Origin: Solimonas marina
GTDB taxonomy: Bacteria > Pseudomonadota > Gammaproteobacteria > Nevskiales > Nevskiaceae
NCBI RefSeq assembly: GCF_012241385.1
Contig: NZ_JAAVXB010000002.1
Location: forward strand, 372,001-436,000
Direction of reading: 5' to 3'
Length of the DNA: 64,000 bases
Shown: positions 1 to 9,187 of the stretch, piece by piece
Layout: every line of letters begins with the position of its first letter
How positions within the stretch are numbered: the first letter of the stretch is position 1
Translations under genes and position numbers: made by a program
The notes under the pieces: generated by a model
Database searches by the model: none
Told to the model about the DNA's origin: nothing
Seen by the model: the letters and a program-made list of their open reading frames with translations, nothing else

Positions 1-482
1 GTGAAGGCACTGCGCACGACACGGATTTTCGCCGGTGGTACGCCGCTGTCCTTGAGCACGTCGCCGATGCACTGCGAGATCGCCACGACGCGGTCGTAGA
101 GGCGGTATTTGTAGCGGGTGATCGCCGGCGATTCGTAATGATCGTTGCGCCGCGAATAGACGATCGGCAGGCCGTGCCAGCGGCCGGCGAGGCCCCCGAG
201 AATTTCCGGCCCACGGCGGCTGTGCAGATGTAGCAGGTCCGGCTTTTCGTCGCGCAACAGGCGCCGCAGGCGAAACAGCAGTGGCAGGTCGAGATCGCCG
301 GCCATCGGTATTTCGCGCAGTGTCACCGGCAGCTCGGCGATGCGCCGTGCGGTCAGCGAACGCCGCGGGCAGACCACGACGTTGGCGATGCCGCGGCGCG
401 CAAGGCCGTCGACGAGGAAGGCCACCTGGCGCGCGCCGCCGTAGAAGTTTTCGCCGGCTTCGACGTGCATCACTTTGAGCAT
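1..482 (-). CDS. Glycosyltransferase family 4, N-terminal part (cut by window edge)
   Basis: Reading leftward from an ATG whose complement ends at 482, the frame stays open to the window edge and gives about 160 residues. The start MLKVMHVEAGENFYGGARQV is the nucleotide-sugar glycosyltransferase GT-B N-terminal pattern, with a glycine-rich loop after the first beta strand. A later stretch DLLHLHSRRG and VVAISQCIGDVLKDSGVP is the usual family-4 inter-domain region. The donor-binding C-terminal domain lies outside the window. Its neighbours (Kdo hydroxylase, heptosyltransferase, hldE) suggest a role in lipopolysaccharide core assembly at the cytoplasmic membrane. The acceptor sugar cannot be read from this fragment. 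It is divergent from kdoO with a 73-bp gap. Confidence 0.8.
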   Translation of the reverse strand, partial: MLKVMHVEAGENFYGGARQVAFLVDGLARRGIANVVVCPRRSLTARRIAELPVTLREIPMAGDLDLPLLFRLRRLLRDEKPDLLHLHSRRGPEILGGLAGRWHGLPIVYSRRNDHYESPAITRYKYRLYDRVVAISQCIGDVLKDSGVPPAKIRVVRSAF

Positions 483-519
483 CGGGCGACGGCATCCATC
501 AGGGCGGGGAGGGCCGGCC

Positions 520-527
520 ATTATACT
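520..527. promoter_or_regulatory. Overlapping divergent -10 hexamers between the glycosyltransferase and kdoO
   Basis: The 73-bp gap holds TATACT at 522-527 on the plus strand, 28 bp before the kdoO ATG. On the minus strand positions 525-520 read TATAAT, suited to the leftward glycosyltransferase gene. The two hexamers overlap by four bases, so the two promoters may exclude each other. No convincing -35 hexamers were seen. Confidence 0.35.
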
Positions 528-555
528 GGGCGCCTGTCATCGCACCGTAAGCGCC

Positions 556-1434
556 ATGAACGCGATAGAAACGATTTTTGTGACCGACTGGCAGGCGCCG
601 GTGGCGCCGGCGACCGCTGCGCATGCCCTCGATGCCCTGGAAGCCGGCAGCGTCCTGCGCCTGCCGCTGCCGTTCGTGCTGCAGGCCGACGAGCAGTCGC
701 TGCTGTCGCCGACGCTGCTCAGCGGGGCGCGCAAGAACATCAGCTACAACCCGGCCAATGATCGCGTGCAGGGCGCCGACGGCGAGGCCGCGCTGGAGGC
801 CCAGCTGCGCGGGTTCCTGGGGCGCTACCACCGCTCGACGCGGACGTTGATCGAGCACTTGTTCGCGCCGTACGCCGCGCAGCTGATCGATGGCCGCACC
901 AGCTACCGGCCGGCGGAAATCGCCGGGCGCGTACCGAAGTCCTGGCGCCATGACGACACGCGCCTGCACGTCGACGCGTTTCCGGCGACGCCGGTGCACG
1001 GTCGGCGCCTGCTGCGCGTGTTCAACAACATCAATCCGCATGGCGAGCCGCGTCGCTGGCGGGTCGGTGAGCCGTTTGCCGATGTTGCCGCGCGCTTCGC
1101 GCCGCGCGCGCCCAAGCCCAGCAGCTTGAAGTCGGCACTGATGGCGGCGACCAAGATCACCAAGTCGCGGCGCAGCGGCTACGACCACTACATGCTGCAA
1201 CTGCACGACGGCATGAAGGCCGATCTGGCCTATCAGGCGCAGGTGCCGAAGACGCCGGTGGAATTCGCGCCCGGCGAGACCTGGATCGTCTATTCCGATC
1301 AGGTCTCGCATGCGGTGCTGTCCGGACGCTACATGCTCGAACAGACCTTCTACGTGCCGGTCGCTGCCCTGCAGTACCCGGAGCGCTCGCCGCTCAAGGT
1401 GTTGGAAGCCGTGACCGGACGGGCGCTGGTGTAG
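556..1434 (+). CDS. kdoO: Kdo hydroxylase (KdoO family)
   Basis: The product has 292 residues and resembles the Kdo hydroxylase family, Fe(II)/2-oxoglutarate-dependent enzymes that hydroxylate C3 of Kdo in lipid A-core to give Ko. The facial triad is visible as H138-x-D140 (in RLHVDAFPATP) and H252 (in YSDQVSHAVLSG). The frame is open further upstream, but the ATG at 556 is preferred. It follows the TATACT at 522-527, and an upstream start would push coding sequence into the divergent promoter. The gene faces agcS across a 255-bp repeat-containing gap. Its setting beside core glycosyltransferases fits lipopolysaccharide modification. Confidence 0.85.
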   Translation: MNAIETIFVTDWQAPVAPATAAHALDALEAGSVLRLPLPFVLQADEQSLLSPTLLSGARKNISYNPANDRVQGADGEAALEAQLRGFLGRYHRSTRTLIEHLFAPYAAQLIDGRTSYRPAEIAGRVPKSWRHDDTRLHVDAFPATPVHGRRLLRVFNNINPHGEPRRWRVGEPFADVAARFAPRAPKPSSLKSALMAATKITKSRRSGYDHYMLQLHDGMKADLAYQAQVPKTPVEFAPGETWIVYSDQVSHAVLSGRYMLEQTFYVPVAALQYPERSPLKVLEAVTGRALV

Positions 1435-1463
1435 AGCGCTCGTGCCGCAAAAGCAAAAGCGGG

Positions 1464-1684
1464 AACCGCAGATTACGCAGATTTCGCAGATGAAAAGCGT
1501 ATTGATTTCGGCTGCGGTTCAGATGTTTCGCTGATCGGCGGTCTCGGTCGGTCTGCCCCTGCAGGAGCAGACCGACCGAGACAACGAAGCAGGCCGCTTT
1601 GCTTTACAGAAAAGCTGGCGCCCCACCGATTTCGCGGCGGACACGAAGATGCCGTGTCGTCTTCATCTGCGTCATCTGCGGTTT
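1464..1684. repeat. Inverted intergenic repeat of the CGCAGAT type
   Basis: Between the convergent genes kdoO and the symporter, 1464-1493 carries an AACCGCAGAT-type stretch with three CGCAGAT-like units. Positions 1663-1684 carry the inverse copy; read on the minus strand it also begins AAACCGCAGAT. The two arms are about 170 bp apart and enclose the perfect hairpin at 1541-1582. No open frame with coding character was found here. Repeats of this flavour are scattered between genes in many proteobacteria. Identity with a named family is not established here. Confidence 0.5.
1541..1582. repeat. Perfect 16-bp inverted repeat hairpin
   Basis: The left arm GTCTCGGTCGGTCTGC (1541-1556) and its exact reverse complement (1567-1582) flank a 10-base loop. 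The loop itself contains the palindrome CCTGCAGG. It lies between two convergent genes, so it could act as a bidirectional transcript-end structure. There is no T-run on either side, so a classical intrinsic terminator is not supported. Confidence 0.6.
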
Positions 1685-1689
1685 TACCG

Positions 1690-3192
1690 TTACGCGTCGT
1701 CGCGCTTCCACAGCGTGGTGTTGCGGATGCCCAGTGCTTCCGGATCGAACACCGGATTCTTGCCGGCCTTGCGCTGCGTTTCGTAGTCCTTCAGTGCGAT
1801 CATCGCCGGCTTGTGCAGGATCAGGATGGCGACGATGTTGAGCCAGGCCATCAGGCCGACGCCGATGTCGCCAAGCGCCCAGGCCTGCGAGGCGTTGCGG
1901 TATGCGCCGAACACGATCATCGCCATCAGGCCGAGGCGCAGCATCAGCACCGGCAGCGGACGGTGACGATCGCCGTTGACGTAGCTGAGATTGGTTTCGG
2001 CCATGTAGTAGTAGGCCATGATGGTCGTGAACGCGAAGAAGAACAGCGCGATCGCGACGAAGCTGGCACCCCAGCCGGGCAGCACCGACTCGACGGCCGC
2101 CTGCGCATAGCCCGGGCCTTCGCCGACGCCCGGCAGGCCGCCGTAGATGGGCGGAGCGCTGGGGCCGCCGGCCGAGTAGACGTTGTACTTGCCGGTGGCC
2201 AGGATCAGGAACGCGGTCGACGTGCAGACCAGCATGGTGTCGAAGTAGATCGCGAATGCCTGCACCAGACCCTGCTTGGCCGGATGCGAGACTTCGGCGG
2301 CGGCGGCGGCGTGCGGACCGGTGCCCTGACCGGCCTCGTTGGCGTAGATGCCGCGCTTGACGCCCCATTCGACGGCCAGGCCGAACATCGCGCCGAAGGC
2401 CGCGTGCGAACCGAAGGCGCTGCTGAAGATGGTCGCGAACATGGCCGGCACCTTGCCGGCGTTGAGCACCATGATGGTCAGCGCCATCAGGATGAAGCCG
2501 GCCGCCATGAACGGCACGACGACTTCGGCGAAATTGGCGATGCGCTTGACGCCGCCGAAGATGATGCCGGCCAGCAATACCGCCACGAGCAGGCCGACGC
2601 CGAGCTTGAAGGCGTCACGGGCCGGCATGCCGAGCCAGGTGCCGTCCATCGCGCCGCACAGATGGCTGCCGGCGCAGACATTGGCGGCGCTGTCGGCGAT
2701 CGCATTGGCCTGCACGCCCGGCATCAGGAAGCCGGCGGCGATGATCGTCGCGATCGCAAACGCCATCGCGTACCACTTCAGGCCCATCGCCTTTTCGATG
2801 TAGTAGGCCGGGCCGCCGCGGTAGCGACCGTCGGCATCCTTGACCTTGTAGATCTGGGCCAGCGTCGACTCGACGTACGAGGTCGAGGCGCCGAGAAAGC
2901 CCATGACCCACATCCAGAAGATCGAGCCCGGACCGCCGAACGCGATGGCGGTGGCGACACCGGCGATGTTGCCGATGCCGATACGGCCCGACAGCGACAT
3001 CGCCAGAGCCTGGAACGACGAGACGCCCGCGGCCGATTTCTCACCCTTGACGGTCAGCCGGAACATTTCGACGAACTCGCGGATCTGCATGAAGCGCGTC
3101 CGGAACGAGAAATACAGGCCGGCGCCGAGGCATAGCGCGACCAGCGGGCGACTCCAGATCAGGCTGTCGATCGCGTTGATGAAACTTTCCAC
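1690..3192 (-). CDS. Sodium:alanine/glycine symporter (AGCS family)
   Basis: The 500-residue polytopic membrane protein begins MESFINAIDSLIWSRPLVAL and has the AGCS family pattern. Signature pieces are FRTRFMQIREF near the N-terminus, NEAGQGTGPHAAAAAEVSHP, and QGLVQAFAIYFDTMLVCTST in the middle. The family imports alanine or glycine with Na+ (or H+) across the inner membrane. About ten or eleven hydrophobic segments are apparent, and the length is normal for the family. The ATG complement is at 3190-3192 with a GGGAGAG ribosome site just upstream. It stands alone, convergent with kdoO. Confidence 0.9.
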   Translation of the reverse strand: MESFINAIDSLIWSRPLVALCLGAGLYFSFRTRFMQIREFVEMFRLTVKGEKSAAGVSSFQALAMSLSGRIGIGNIAGVATAIAFGGPGSIFWMWVMGFLGASTSYVESTLAQIYKVKDADGRYRGGPAYYIEKAMGLKWYAMAFAIATIIAAGFLMPGVQANAIADSAANVCAGSHLCGAMDGTWLGMPARDAFKLGVGLLVAVLLAGIIFGGVKRIANFAEVVVPFMAAGFILMALTIMVLNAGKVPAMFATIFSSAFGSHAAFGAMFGLAVEWGVKRGIYANEAGQGTGPHAAAAAEVSHPAKQGLVQAFAIYFDTMLVCTSTAFLILATGKYNVYSAGGPSAPPIYGGLPGVGEGPGYAQAAVESVLPGWGASFVAIALFFFAFTTIMAYYYMAETNLSYVNGDRHRPLPVLMLRLGLMAMIVFGAYRNASQAWALGDIGVGLMAWLNIVAILILHKPAMIALKDYETQRKAGKNPVFDPEALGIRNTTLWKRDDA

Positions 3193-3313
3193 TCGTGACT
3201 CTCCCTGGCGTTGTGATGGCCGCTGTCTACCCGGTCGGGCGAATGGCGCGGCCGCAAACGATAAGCAAGATTCGTGGCGGCTTAGATGAAGAAGCCGTCA
3301 GATGACAGGTCCT

Positions 3314-4372
3314 TCATGACGCGCCGCCGTCCTTGAGCAGCCTGCCGGCGGCTACCGCCACCCGTTCCGGGGTCAGCTGACGCATGCAGTCGAAACGGCC
3401 GTCGCAGGTCGGCCGCCGGCGGCACGGGGCGCAGGGCAGGGCGTCGTACATCACCGTCAGCGGCGAGTCCGCACCTTGTAGATACGGCCGTGTCGAACCG
3501 AACAGCGCCACGGTCGGCGTCGCGACCGCGATGCCGATGTGCGTGAGGCCGGTGTCGACGCCAATCACCAGCCGCGCCGCGGCCAGCCAGGCCGGCAGCT
3601 CGGCGAGTCGGGTGTCACCGGCCAGGTTGATCAGCGGCGCGCGGGTGGCGGCGGTGATACGTGCCGCAGCGTCGCGATCGCCCGGCCCGCCGAACAGCAC
3701 GCAGGGGCCGAGGCCGGCGGCGGCCAACTGCTCGACCAGTGCGGGCCAGTGCGATTCGATCCAGTGTTTCTGCGGCCGCGTGGTGAACGGACACAGCGCG
3801 ATGAATCCGTCGGTCAAGCCCAGTGCGGCGGCGCGCGCGGCGACCGCCGCGCGCCGGGCATCGTCGACGATCAGATGCGGTGGGCCAGCCACGATGCCGC
3901 TGACGGCTTCGGCGAAGTAGCGGTATTCGGACGCGATGTCGGCGACATCGCCGCCCTTGTCGAGGCGGTGTTGCATCAAAAAGCCACCGGGCTCCTTGGA
4001 GGCGAAGCCGACGCGTGTGCCGCCCGCCAGCCACGCCACCAGCCGCGATTTGAACAGGCCCTGGACATCGAACACCCAGTCGAAATGCTGCGCGCGCAGC
4101 ATGCGGCGCAGGCGCCACAGCGCGCTGGTCGAGCCGAACAGGTCGGCCGGCGCGCGGATCAGCGTATCGACGCGGGGGTCACCCTCGAGGATGCCGGCGA
4201 AACCCGGTTGCGCGAGCCACGTGATCTGCGCCCGCGGCCAGCGCGCACGCAGCGCATCGAGCATGCTGCTGGCGAAGACGATGTCGCCGAGCGCGGACAG
4301 GCGCACGATGAGGATACGCGGCGCATCGGGGACGGCAGCGGACAGGTTCAGGCGCGGGGCAGGGACGGACAC
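3314..4372 (-). CDS. waaC: Lipopolysaccharide heptosyltransferase (GT9), probably heptosyltransferase I
   Basis: The 352-residue protein starts at a GTG (VSVPAPRLNLS) just before the diagnostic ILIVRLSALGDIVFA segment of ADP-heptose:LPS heptosyltransferases. Residues 197-203 (TTRPQKH) match the TTR..K segment typical of WaaC. Residues 271-278 (GVDTGLTH) form the conserved ADP-heptose binding motif. A C-terminal CAPCRRRPTC cysteine cluster is also common in the family. It adds heptose to Kdo on the inner core. hldE, which makes the ADP-heptose precursor, is only about 1 kb away. The frame is open far upstream into the ilvE region, but that part is antisense shadow. Heptosyltransferase II or another GT9 remains possible. 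Confidence 0.8.
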   Translation of the reverse strand: MSVPAPRLNLSAAVPDAPRILIVRLSALGDIVFASSMLDALRARWPRAQITWLAQPGFAGILEGDPRVDTLIRAPADLFGSTSALWRLRRMLRAQHFDWVFDVQGLFKSRLVAWLAGGTRVGFASKEPGGFLMQHRLDKGGDVADIASEYRYFAEAVSGIVAGPPHLIVDDARRAAVAARAAALGLTDGFIALCPFTTRPQKHWIESHWPALVEQLAAAGLGPCVLFGGPGDRDAAARITAATRAPLINLAGDTRLAELPAWLAAARLVIGVDTGLTHIGIAVATPTVALFGSTRPYLQGADSPLTVMYDALPCAPCRRRPTCDGRFDCMRQLTPERVAVAAGRLLKDGGAS

Positions 4373-4455
4373 GAATCGGGCGGCATCTGGCGAGCCCGCA
4401 TGCTGCGGTCTGCACGCTGTCAGTGCAAGGCCACCGCCGAGCCGCGGCGATTCCC

Positions 4456-4461
4456 TATAAT
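4456..4461 (+). promoter_or_regulatory. Consensus -10 hexamer upstream of ilvE
   Basis: TATAAT at 4456-4461 lies in the divergent gap between waaC and ilvE, 67 bp before the ilvE ATG. A matching -35 box is not obvious, so this is a partial promoter call. Confidence 0.35.
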
Positions 4462-4528
4462 TGGGGACTTTCCCCCCGGTTGGCGGCGCCGCAGGCGTCG
4501 CTCTTCTCAAGCTTTGGCAGGACCTTCG

Positions 4529-5452
4529 ATGACTTCTTTTGCCGATCGTGACGGCTTTATCTGGTTTGACGGTGAACTCAAGCCCTGGCGCGAGTGCACG
4601 ACCCATGTGCTGACCTATACGCTGCATTATGGCGTTGGCTGTTTCGAAGGCGTTCGCGCCTACAAGACAGACCAGGGCACGGCGATCTTCCGTCTCGAGG
4701 AGCACACCAAGCGCCTGTTCAATTCGGCGAAGATCCTCGACATGAAGATGCCGTTCTCGATGGACGAGATCAATGAGGCGCAGAAGGAAGTGCTGCGCGC
4801 CAACAAGCTCGAATCGGCCTACATCCGGCCGATGGTGTTCTATGGCAGCGAAGGCATGGGCCTGCGTGCCACCGGCCTGAAGACGCATGTCATGGTTGGT
4901 GCGTGGACCTGGGGCGCGTATCTGGGCGCCGACAACATGGAGCGCGGCATCCGCATCAAGACCAGCTCGTTCCAGCGCCAGTACGTCAACGCCTCGCTGT
5001 GCCGCGCCAAGGCCAATGCCAACTACCTCGGCTCGTCGATGGCGCTCAACGAAGTGCTGCGCGACGGCTACGACGAAGCGCTGATGCTCGATCCGGAAGG
5101 CTTCGTCGCCGAGGGCAGCGCCGAGAACATCTTCGTCGTCAACAATGGCGTCATCAGCACGCCGGACGTGACCAGCGCTCTCGACGGCATCACGCGCCGC
5201 ACGGTGATGCAGCTCGCGCAGGACATGGGCTACAAGGTTGTCGAGCGCCGCATCACGCGCGACGAAATCTACGTCTGCGACGAAGCGTTCTTCACCGGCA
5301 CCGCCGCCGAAGTGACGCCGATTCGCGAGCTCGACAACCGCCCGATCGGCAGCGGCAGCCGCGGTCCGATCACGGCCAAGCTGCAGGCGGCGTATCTGGC
5401 GCTGGTCACGGGCCAGAGCGACGCCTATCCCGAGTGGCTCGCCCACATCTGA
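4529..5452 (+). CDS. ilvE: Branched-chain amino acid aminotransferase
   Basis: The 307-residue fold-type IV PLP aminotransferase carries out the last step of isoleucine, leucine and valine synthesis. It transfers the amino group between glutamate and branched-chain 2-oxo acids. The PLP lysine is K161 in [23 protein letters not shown] near the N-terminus and [13 protein letters not shown] are class-IV signatures, and [12 protein letters not shown] lies in the C-terminal third. Length is typical. The start at 4529 follows a weak AGGA site and agrees with the family N-terminus ([14 protein letters not shown]). It is followed after 28 bp by hldE on the same strand, so the two may be cotranscribed. 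Confidence 0.95.
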   Translation: MTSFADRDGFIWFDGELKPWRECTTHVLTYTLHYGVGCFEGVRAYKTDQGTAIFRLEEHTKRLFNSAKILDMKMPFSMDEINEAQKEVLRANKLESAYIRPMVFYGSEGMGLRATGLKTHVMVGAWTWGAYLGADNMERGIRIKTSSFQRQYVNASLCRAKANANYLGSSMALNEVLRDGYDEALMLDPEGFVAEGSAENIFVVNNGVISTPDVTSALDGITRRTVMQLAQDMGYKVVERRITRDEIYVCDEAFFTGTAAEVTPIRELDNRPIGSGSRGPITAKLQAAYLALVTGQSDAYPEWLAHI

Positions 5453-5480
5453 TCGCGCTGCGTACGAGCCGCCACACGTC

Positions 5481-6905
5481 GTGAGCCTGCTGCCGGAATT
5501 CGCCAGCGCCCGCGTTCTGGTCTGCGGCGATCTGATGCTCGATCGCTACTGGACCGGGCCGACAGCGCGCATCTCGCCCGAGGCGCCGGTGCCGGTGGTG
5601 CGCATCCGCCGTGACGAGACGCGGCCGGGCGGCGCGGCGAACGTAGCGCTGAACGTTGCCGCGCTCGGTGCCCAGGTCGGCCTGCTCGGCGTGGTCGGCG
5701 AGGACGAGGCGGCGCGCCTGCTCGCCGACGAAACGCGCGCGCGCGGCATCGACGCGCATTTCATCGCCACCACCGGCGCGCCGACCATCACCAAGCTGCG
5801 CGTGCTGTCGCGCAACCAGCAGCTGATCCGCCTCGACTTCGAGGAAGCGTTCGGCGAGGTCGACGGCTTCAATGCGGCGGCGCTGCAGGCGCGCTATGCG
5901 CAGGCGCTGCCGGCCAACGATGTGGTCGTGCTGTCGGACTACGGCAAAGGCACGCTGCGCGATGTGGCGACGCTGATCGACGCGGCGCGCGCGCAGGGTC
6001 GGCGCGTGCTGATCGACCCCAAGGGCGACGACTGGCAACGCTATCGCGGCGCGACGCTGCTGACGCCGAATTTGTCGGAGTTCGAGGCCGTCGCCGGCGT
6101 CTGCCGCGACGATGCCGAACTGGTCGCTCGCGCCGAGGCACTGTGCCGCGAACTCGATTTCGGCGCCTTGCTGATCACGCGCAGCGAGCACGGCATGACG
6201 CTGGTCGTGCCGGGCGAAGCGCCGTTGCATGTGCCGACCGCCGCGCGCGAGGTGTTCGACGTCACCGGCGCCGGCGACACCGTGATCGCGACGCTGGCGG
6301 CGGCGCTGGCGGCGGGCGTCGCGTTGCCGCGCGCCTGCGTGCTGGCCAACGCCGCGGCCGGCATCGTGGTCGGCAAGCTCGGCACCGCGACCGTCACCCA
6401 GGCTGAACTCGACAAGGCGCTCAGCAGCCGCGCAATCCAGGGCGGTGTGCTCGACGAGTCGGCGCTGCTCGCCGCGGTGTCCGCCGCACGCGCGGCCGGC
6501 AAGCGCATCGTCATGACCAATGGCGTGTTCGATGTGCTGCATGTCGGTCACGCGCGCTATCTGCAGGCGGCGCGTGAGCTTGGCGATCTGCTGATCGTCG
6601 CCGTCAACGACGATGCCTCGGTCAAACGTTTGAAAGGACCGGAGCGGCCGCTCAACGCGACCGAAGACCGCATGGCGCTGCTGGCGTCGCTACGCTGCGT
6701 CGATTTCGTCGTGCCGTTCACCGAGGATACGCCGGCGCGGCTGATCGGCCGCGTGCTGCCGGATCTGCTGGTCAAGGGCGGCGACTACCGGCCCGAGCAG
6801 ATTGCCGGCTACGAGGCGGTGACTGCCAATGGCGGGCGCGTGCTGGTGTTGCCGTTCCACGACGGCTATTCGACGACCGGATTGATCGCGCGCGCGCGCG
6901 GCTGA
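5481..6905 (+). CDS. hldE: Bifunctional heptose-7-phosphate kinase / heptose-1-phosphate adenylyltransferase
   Basis: The 474-residue two-domain enzyme makes ADP-heptose for the lipopolysaccharide inner core. Residues 1 to about 320 are a ribokinase-type domain with the anion-hole motif VTGAGDT and catalytic base D266. From about residue 340 there is a nucleotidyltransferase domain with [12 protein letters not shown], its HxGH motif at residues 354-357. Both active sites look intact and the length is normal. The start is GTG (5481) with no strong ribosome site. Its product feeds the neighbouring heptosyltransferase gene. Confidence 0.95.
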   Translation: MSLLPEFASARVLVCGDLMLDRYWTGPTARISPEAPVPVVRIRRDETRPGGAANVALNVAALGAQVGLLGVVGEDEAARLLADETRARGIDAHFIATTGAPTITKLRVLSRNQQLIRLDFEEAFGEVDGFNAAALQARYAQALPANDVVVLSDYGKGTLRDVATLIDAARAQGRRVLIDPKGDDWQRYRGATLLTPNLSEFEAVAGVCRDDAELVARAEALCRELDFGALLITRSEHGMTLVVPGEAPLHVPTAAREVFDVTGAGDTVIATLAAALAAGVALPRACVLANAAAGIVVGKLGTATVTQAELDKALSSRAIQGGVLDESALLAAVSAARAAGKRIVMTNGVFDVLHVGHARYLQAARELGDLLIVAVNDDASVKRLKGPERPLNATEDRMALLASLRCVDFVVPFTEDTPARLIGRVLPDLLVKGGDYRPEQIAGYEAVTANGGRVLVLPFHDGYSTTGLIARARG

Positions 6906-7017
6906 TTGGCGCTGCTGCGCCGCAGCAACCGTCCACCGCCGACGACCGGTCTCAAGTCGCAAGGGGTGGGGCCGATAAGGCCGATGAAGCCAAAACTTGT
7001 CGCCTCAAGCCTTCATC

Positions 7018-7851
7018 ATGGTCCTCGAAGATCGTTTCCAACGGGTTGTCATCGATGCGCTGGCCCGCGACCGGCTGGTATTGCCGACGCTGCCGGAAAT
7101 CGCCTTGCACGTGCGTCAGCTCGCGCAGCGCGACGACGTTTCGGCGGCGGCGCTGGCGCAGGAAATCCAGAAGGACGCGTCGCTGGCGGTGCGCCTGATC
7201 CGCGTTGCCAACAGCGCCGCGCAGCGTGGCGGCACCCGCGTCGACAATGTTCGTCAGGCGATTACCCGTCTCGGTTTCGACTACACCCGGCTGCTGGTGT
7301 CGGGTCTGGCCATCGAGCAGATGTTCGCGCGGGGTGCGCCGCTGATCGAACGGCGACTGCGCCTGAGCTGGCAGCGCAGTACCGAAGTCGCCGCGGCCGC
7401 ACAGGTGTTGGCGGCGCAGTGCACGCTGCTGAATCCGGAGATGGCGATGCTCGCCGGCCTGGTCCATGACATCGGCGTGCTGGCGATCCTGCGCCTGGCC
7501 GAGGCGCATCAGGATTCGCTCGACCACGAGGCCGAGATCGACAACGTCGTCGAGGTGTTGTCGCCGCGCATCGGCTGCATGGTGCTGCAGGCCTGGCACT
7601 TCCCGCCGGAGCTGGTCGACGTGCCGCAGCAATGGCATCAGTTCGACGCCGACTCCGACGGCGCCGCCGAATATGCCGACGTGGTGCGCGTCGCCGTGCT
7701 GCAGACCTCGGCCGGTCGCGAGCCGCCGTATGCAGCAATCGACCGCGCGCAAGTGCCGGCGTATCGCAAGCTCGATGTCAGCCCCGATGTCGACGTCATG
7801 AACATGGACGGCTATTCCTCGCTGTTCGACAGCGCCCGACCTGCGGCCTGA
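7018..7851 (+). CDS. HDOD domain protein
   Basis: The 277-residue protein has an HDOD fold. LPTLPEIALHVRQLA, VANSAAQRGGTRVDNVRQAITRLG and MLAGLVHDIGVLAI are the family landmarks, and HD-type residues are kept in HDIG. HDOD proteins are non-catalytic or weakly catalytic HD relatives used in signalling and motility control in proteobacteria. The partner is not known here. The ATG at 7018 is preferred over the in-frame TTG at 6997 because it gives the usual short N-terminus. It stands between hldE and the ccm cluster with no clear functional link to either. Confidence 0.75.
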   Translation: MVLEDRFQRVVIDALARDRLVLPTLPEIALHVRQLAQRDDVSAAALAQEIQKDASLAVRLIRVANSAAQRGGTRVDNVRQAITRLGFDYTRLLVSGLAIEQMFARGAPLIERRLRLSWQRSTEVAAAAQVLAAQCTLLNPEMAMLAGLVHDIGVLAILRLAEAHQDSLDHEAEIDNVVEVLSPRIGCMVLQAWHFPPELVDVPQQWHQFDADSDGAAEYADVVRVAVLQTSAGREPPYAAIDRAQVPAYRKLDVSPDVDVMNMDGYSSLFDSARPAA

Positions 7852-7925
7852 CGTGTCCTTCGGCGTGCGCCTACACGGCGCCGCTCGCTTACACTTGTGC
7901 GACTCATGTTCAACGTCGTGCACGC

Positions 7926-8510
7926 GTGCCGCTCCTGACCGCCGAAAAGCTTTCCGTCCTGCGCGGCGACCGCGCGCTGCTGCGCGATTTCGATCTGCAA
8001 CTGCAGCCCGGCGAACTGCTGCATCTGCGTGGCGCCAATGGCGTCGGCAAGACCTCCTTGCTCGAAACCCTGGCCGGCCTGCGCCATGCCGGCGGTGGCC
8101 AGGTGCGCTACGAGCGTGAAGACGCGCGCCCGCACTGGCTGGGTCATCGCAACGGCCTCAACCTGCAGTTGTCGGCGATCGAGAATCTGCAATTCTGGTG
8201 CGGCATCAACGCCGCGCCGATGTCGGCCATCGGTCCGGCGCTGGATCGTGTCGAACTGCCGGCGCGCGCGCGGCGGCGCAGCTGTCGCATGCTGTCGGCG
8301 GGGCAGAAGCGGCGCACGGCGCTGGCGCGCCTGCTGCTGCAGCGGCGCGCGCTGTGGCTGCTCGACGAGCCGCTCGATGGACTCGATGTCGCCGGCCTCG
8401 CGCGCTTCGCCGATCTGGTCGGCGAGCATTTGCAAGACGGCGGTGCGGTGCTGATGACCAGCCACCAGCCGCTACCGGCGCCGCTGGCTGCACGCGAGCT
8501 GGCGCTGTGA
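7926..8510 (+). CDS. ccmA: Heme exporter ATP-binding protein CcmA
   Basis: The 194-residue ABC ATPase energises release of holo-CcmE during cytochrome c maturation. Walker A is GANGVGKT (residues 36-43), the signature is LSAGQKRRTALARL, and Walker B is LWLLDEPLDGLD. The start is the GTG at 7926; no in-frame ATG lies close upstream. Its stop overlaps the GTG of ccmB (GTGA). The rest of the ccm operon resumes about 1.4 kb downstream, after an inverted kinase gene. Confidence 0.93.
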   Translation: MPLLTAEKLSVLRGDRALLRDFDLQLQPGELLHLRGANGVGKTSLLETLAGLRHAGGGQVRYEREDARPHWLGHRNGLNLQLSAIENLQFWCGINAAPMSAIGPALDRVELPARARRRSCRMLSAGQKRRTALARLLLQRRALWLLDEPLDGLDVAGLARFADLVGEHLQDGGAVLMTSHQPLPAPLAARELAL

Positions 8511-9172
8511 GCGCGCTGCGCGCCCTGTTCGCGCGCGAGCTGCGGCTCGCCGCACGCGCCAAGACCGAGTGGCTGATGCCGCCGCTGTTCTTCGTCATCG
8601 TCGTCACCGTTTTCAGCTTTGGCGCCAAGCCCAACGATCCGCAGTTGGCGTCGTTTGCGCCGGCGATCCTCTGGGTCGGCGCCTTGCTCGCGGCGCTGCT
8701 CAGCCTCGAACGCCTGTATCGCGCCGATCAAGAGGACGGCACGCTCGAACAGTTGATCGTCAGCGAAACCTCACTGAGCTTCGCGGTGTTCGTGAAGAGC
8801 CTGTCGCACTGGCTGCTCAGCGGCCTGCCGCTGGTGCTGCTGGCCGCGCCGCTGGGTGGCATGCTCGGCCTGCCGTCGGCATTGTTCGGGCCACTGGTGC
8901 TGGGTCTGGCATTGGGGACGCCGTGCCTGAGTTTCATCGGTGGCTTCGTCGCGGCGCTGACCGTCGGCCTGCCGCGCGGCGGCGCCTTGCTGCCGGTGCT
9001 GGTGCTGCCGCTGATCGTGCCGATCGTGATCTTCGGTGCTGGCGCCGTGCGCGCTGCGCAGCAGGGGCTGGACGTCAGCGGCCCGTTGTTCTTTCTCGCG
9101 GCGCTGCTAATGCTGACGCTGACGGTCTTGCCGTGGCTGTCGGCCGCAGCGCTGCGCAATGCCTTCGAATGA
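8507..9172 (+). CDS. ccmB: Heme exporter membrane protein CcmB
   Basis: The 221-residue integral membrane protein has about six hydrophobic segments. The family start LFARELRLAARAKTEWLMPPLFF is followed by DGTLEQLIVS and GLPRGGALLPVLVLPLIVP. It forms the CcmABCD complex in the inner membrane. The start GTG at 8507 overlaps the ccmA stop, showing translational coupling. The stop is only 15 bp from the stop of the convergent ABC1 kinase gene. Confidence 0.93.
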   Translation: MSALRALFARELRLAARAKTEWLMPPLFFVIVVTVFSFGAKPNDPQLASFAPAILWVGALLAALLSLERLYRADQEDGTLEQLIVSETSLSFAVFVKSLSHWLLSGLPLVLLAAPLGGMLGLPSALFGPLVLGLALGTPCLSFIGGFVAALTVGLPRGGALLPVLVLPLIVPIVIFGAGAVRAAQQGLDVSGPLFFLAALLMLTLTVLPWLSAAALRNAFE

Positions 9173-9187
9173 GACCGGTTGCGGCCC

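Noticed and set aside
4373-5446. Extension of the heptosyltransferase frame upstream through ilvE
   Set aside because: The extra 358 codons are antisense to ilvE, and the GTG at 4372 matches the family N-terminus.
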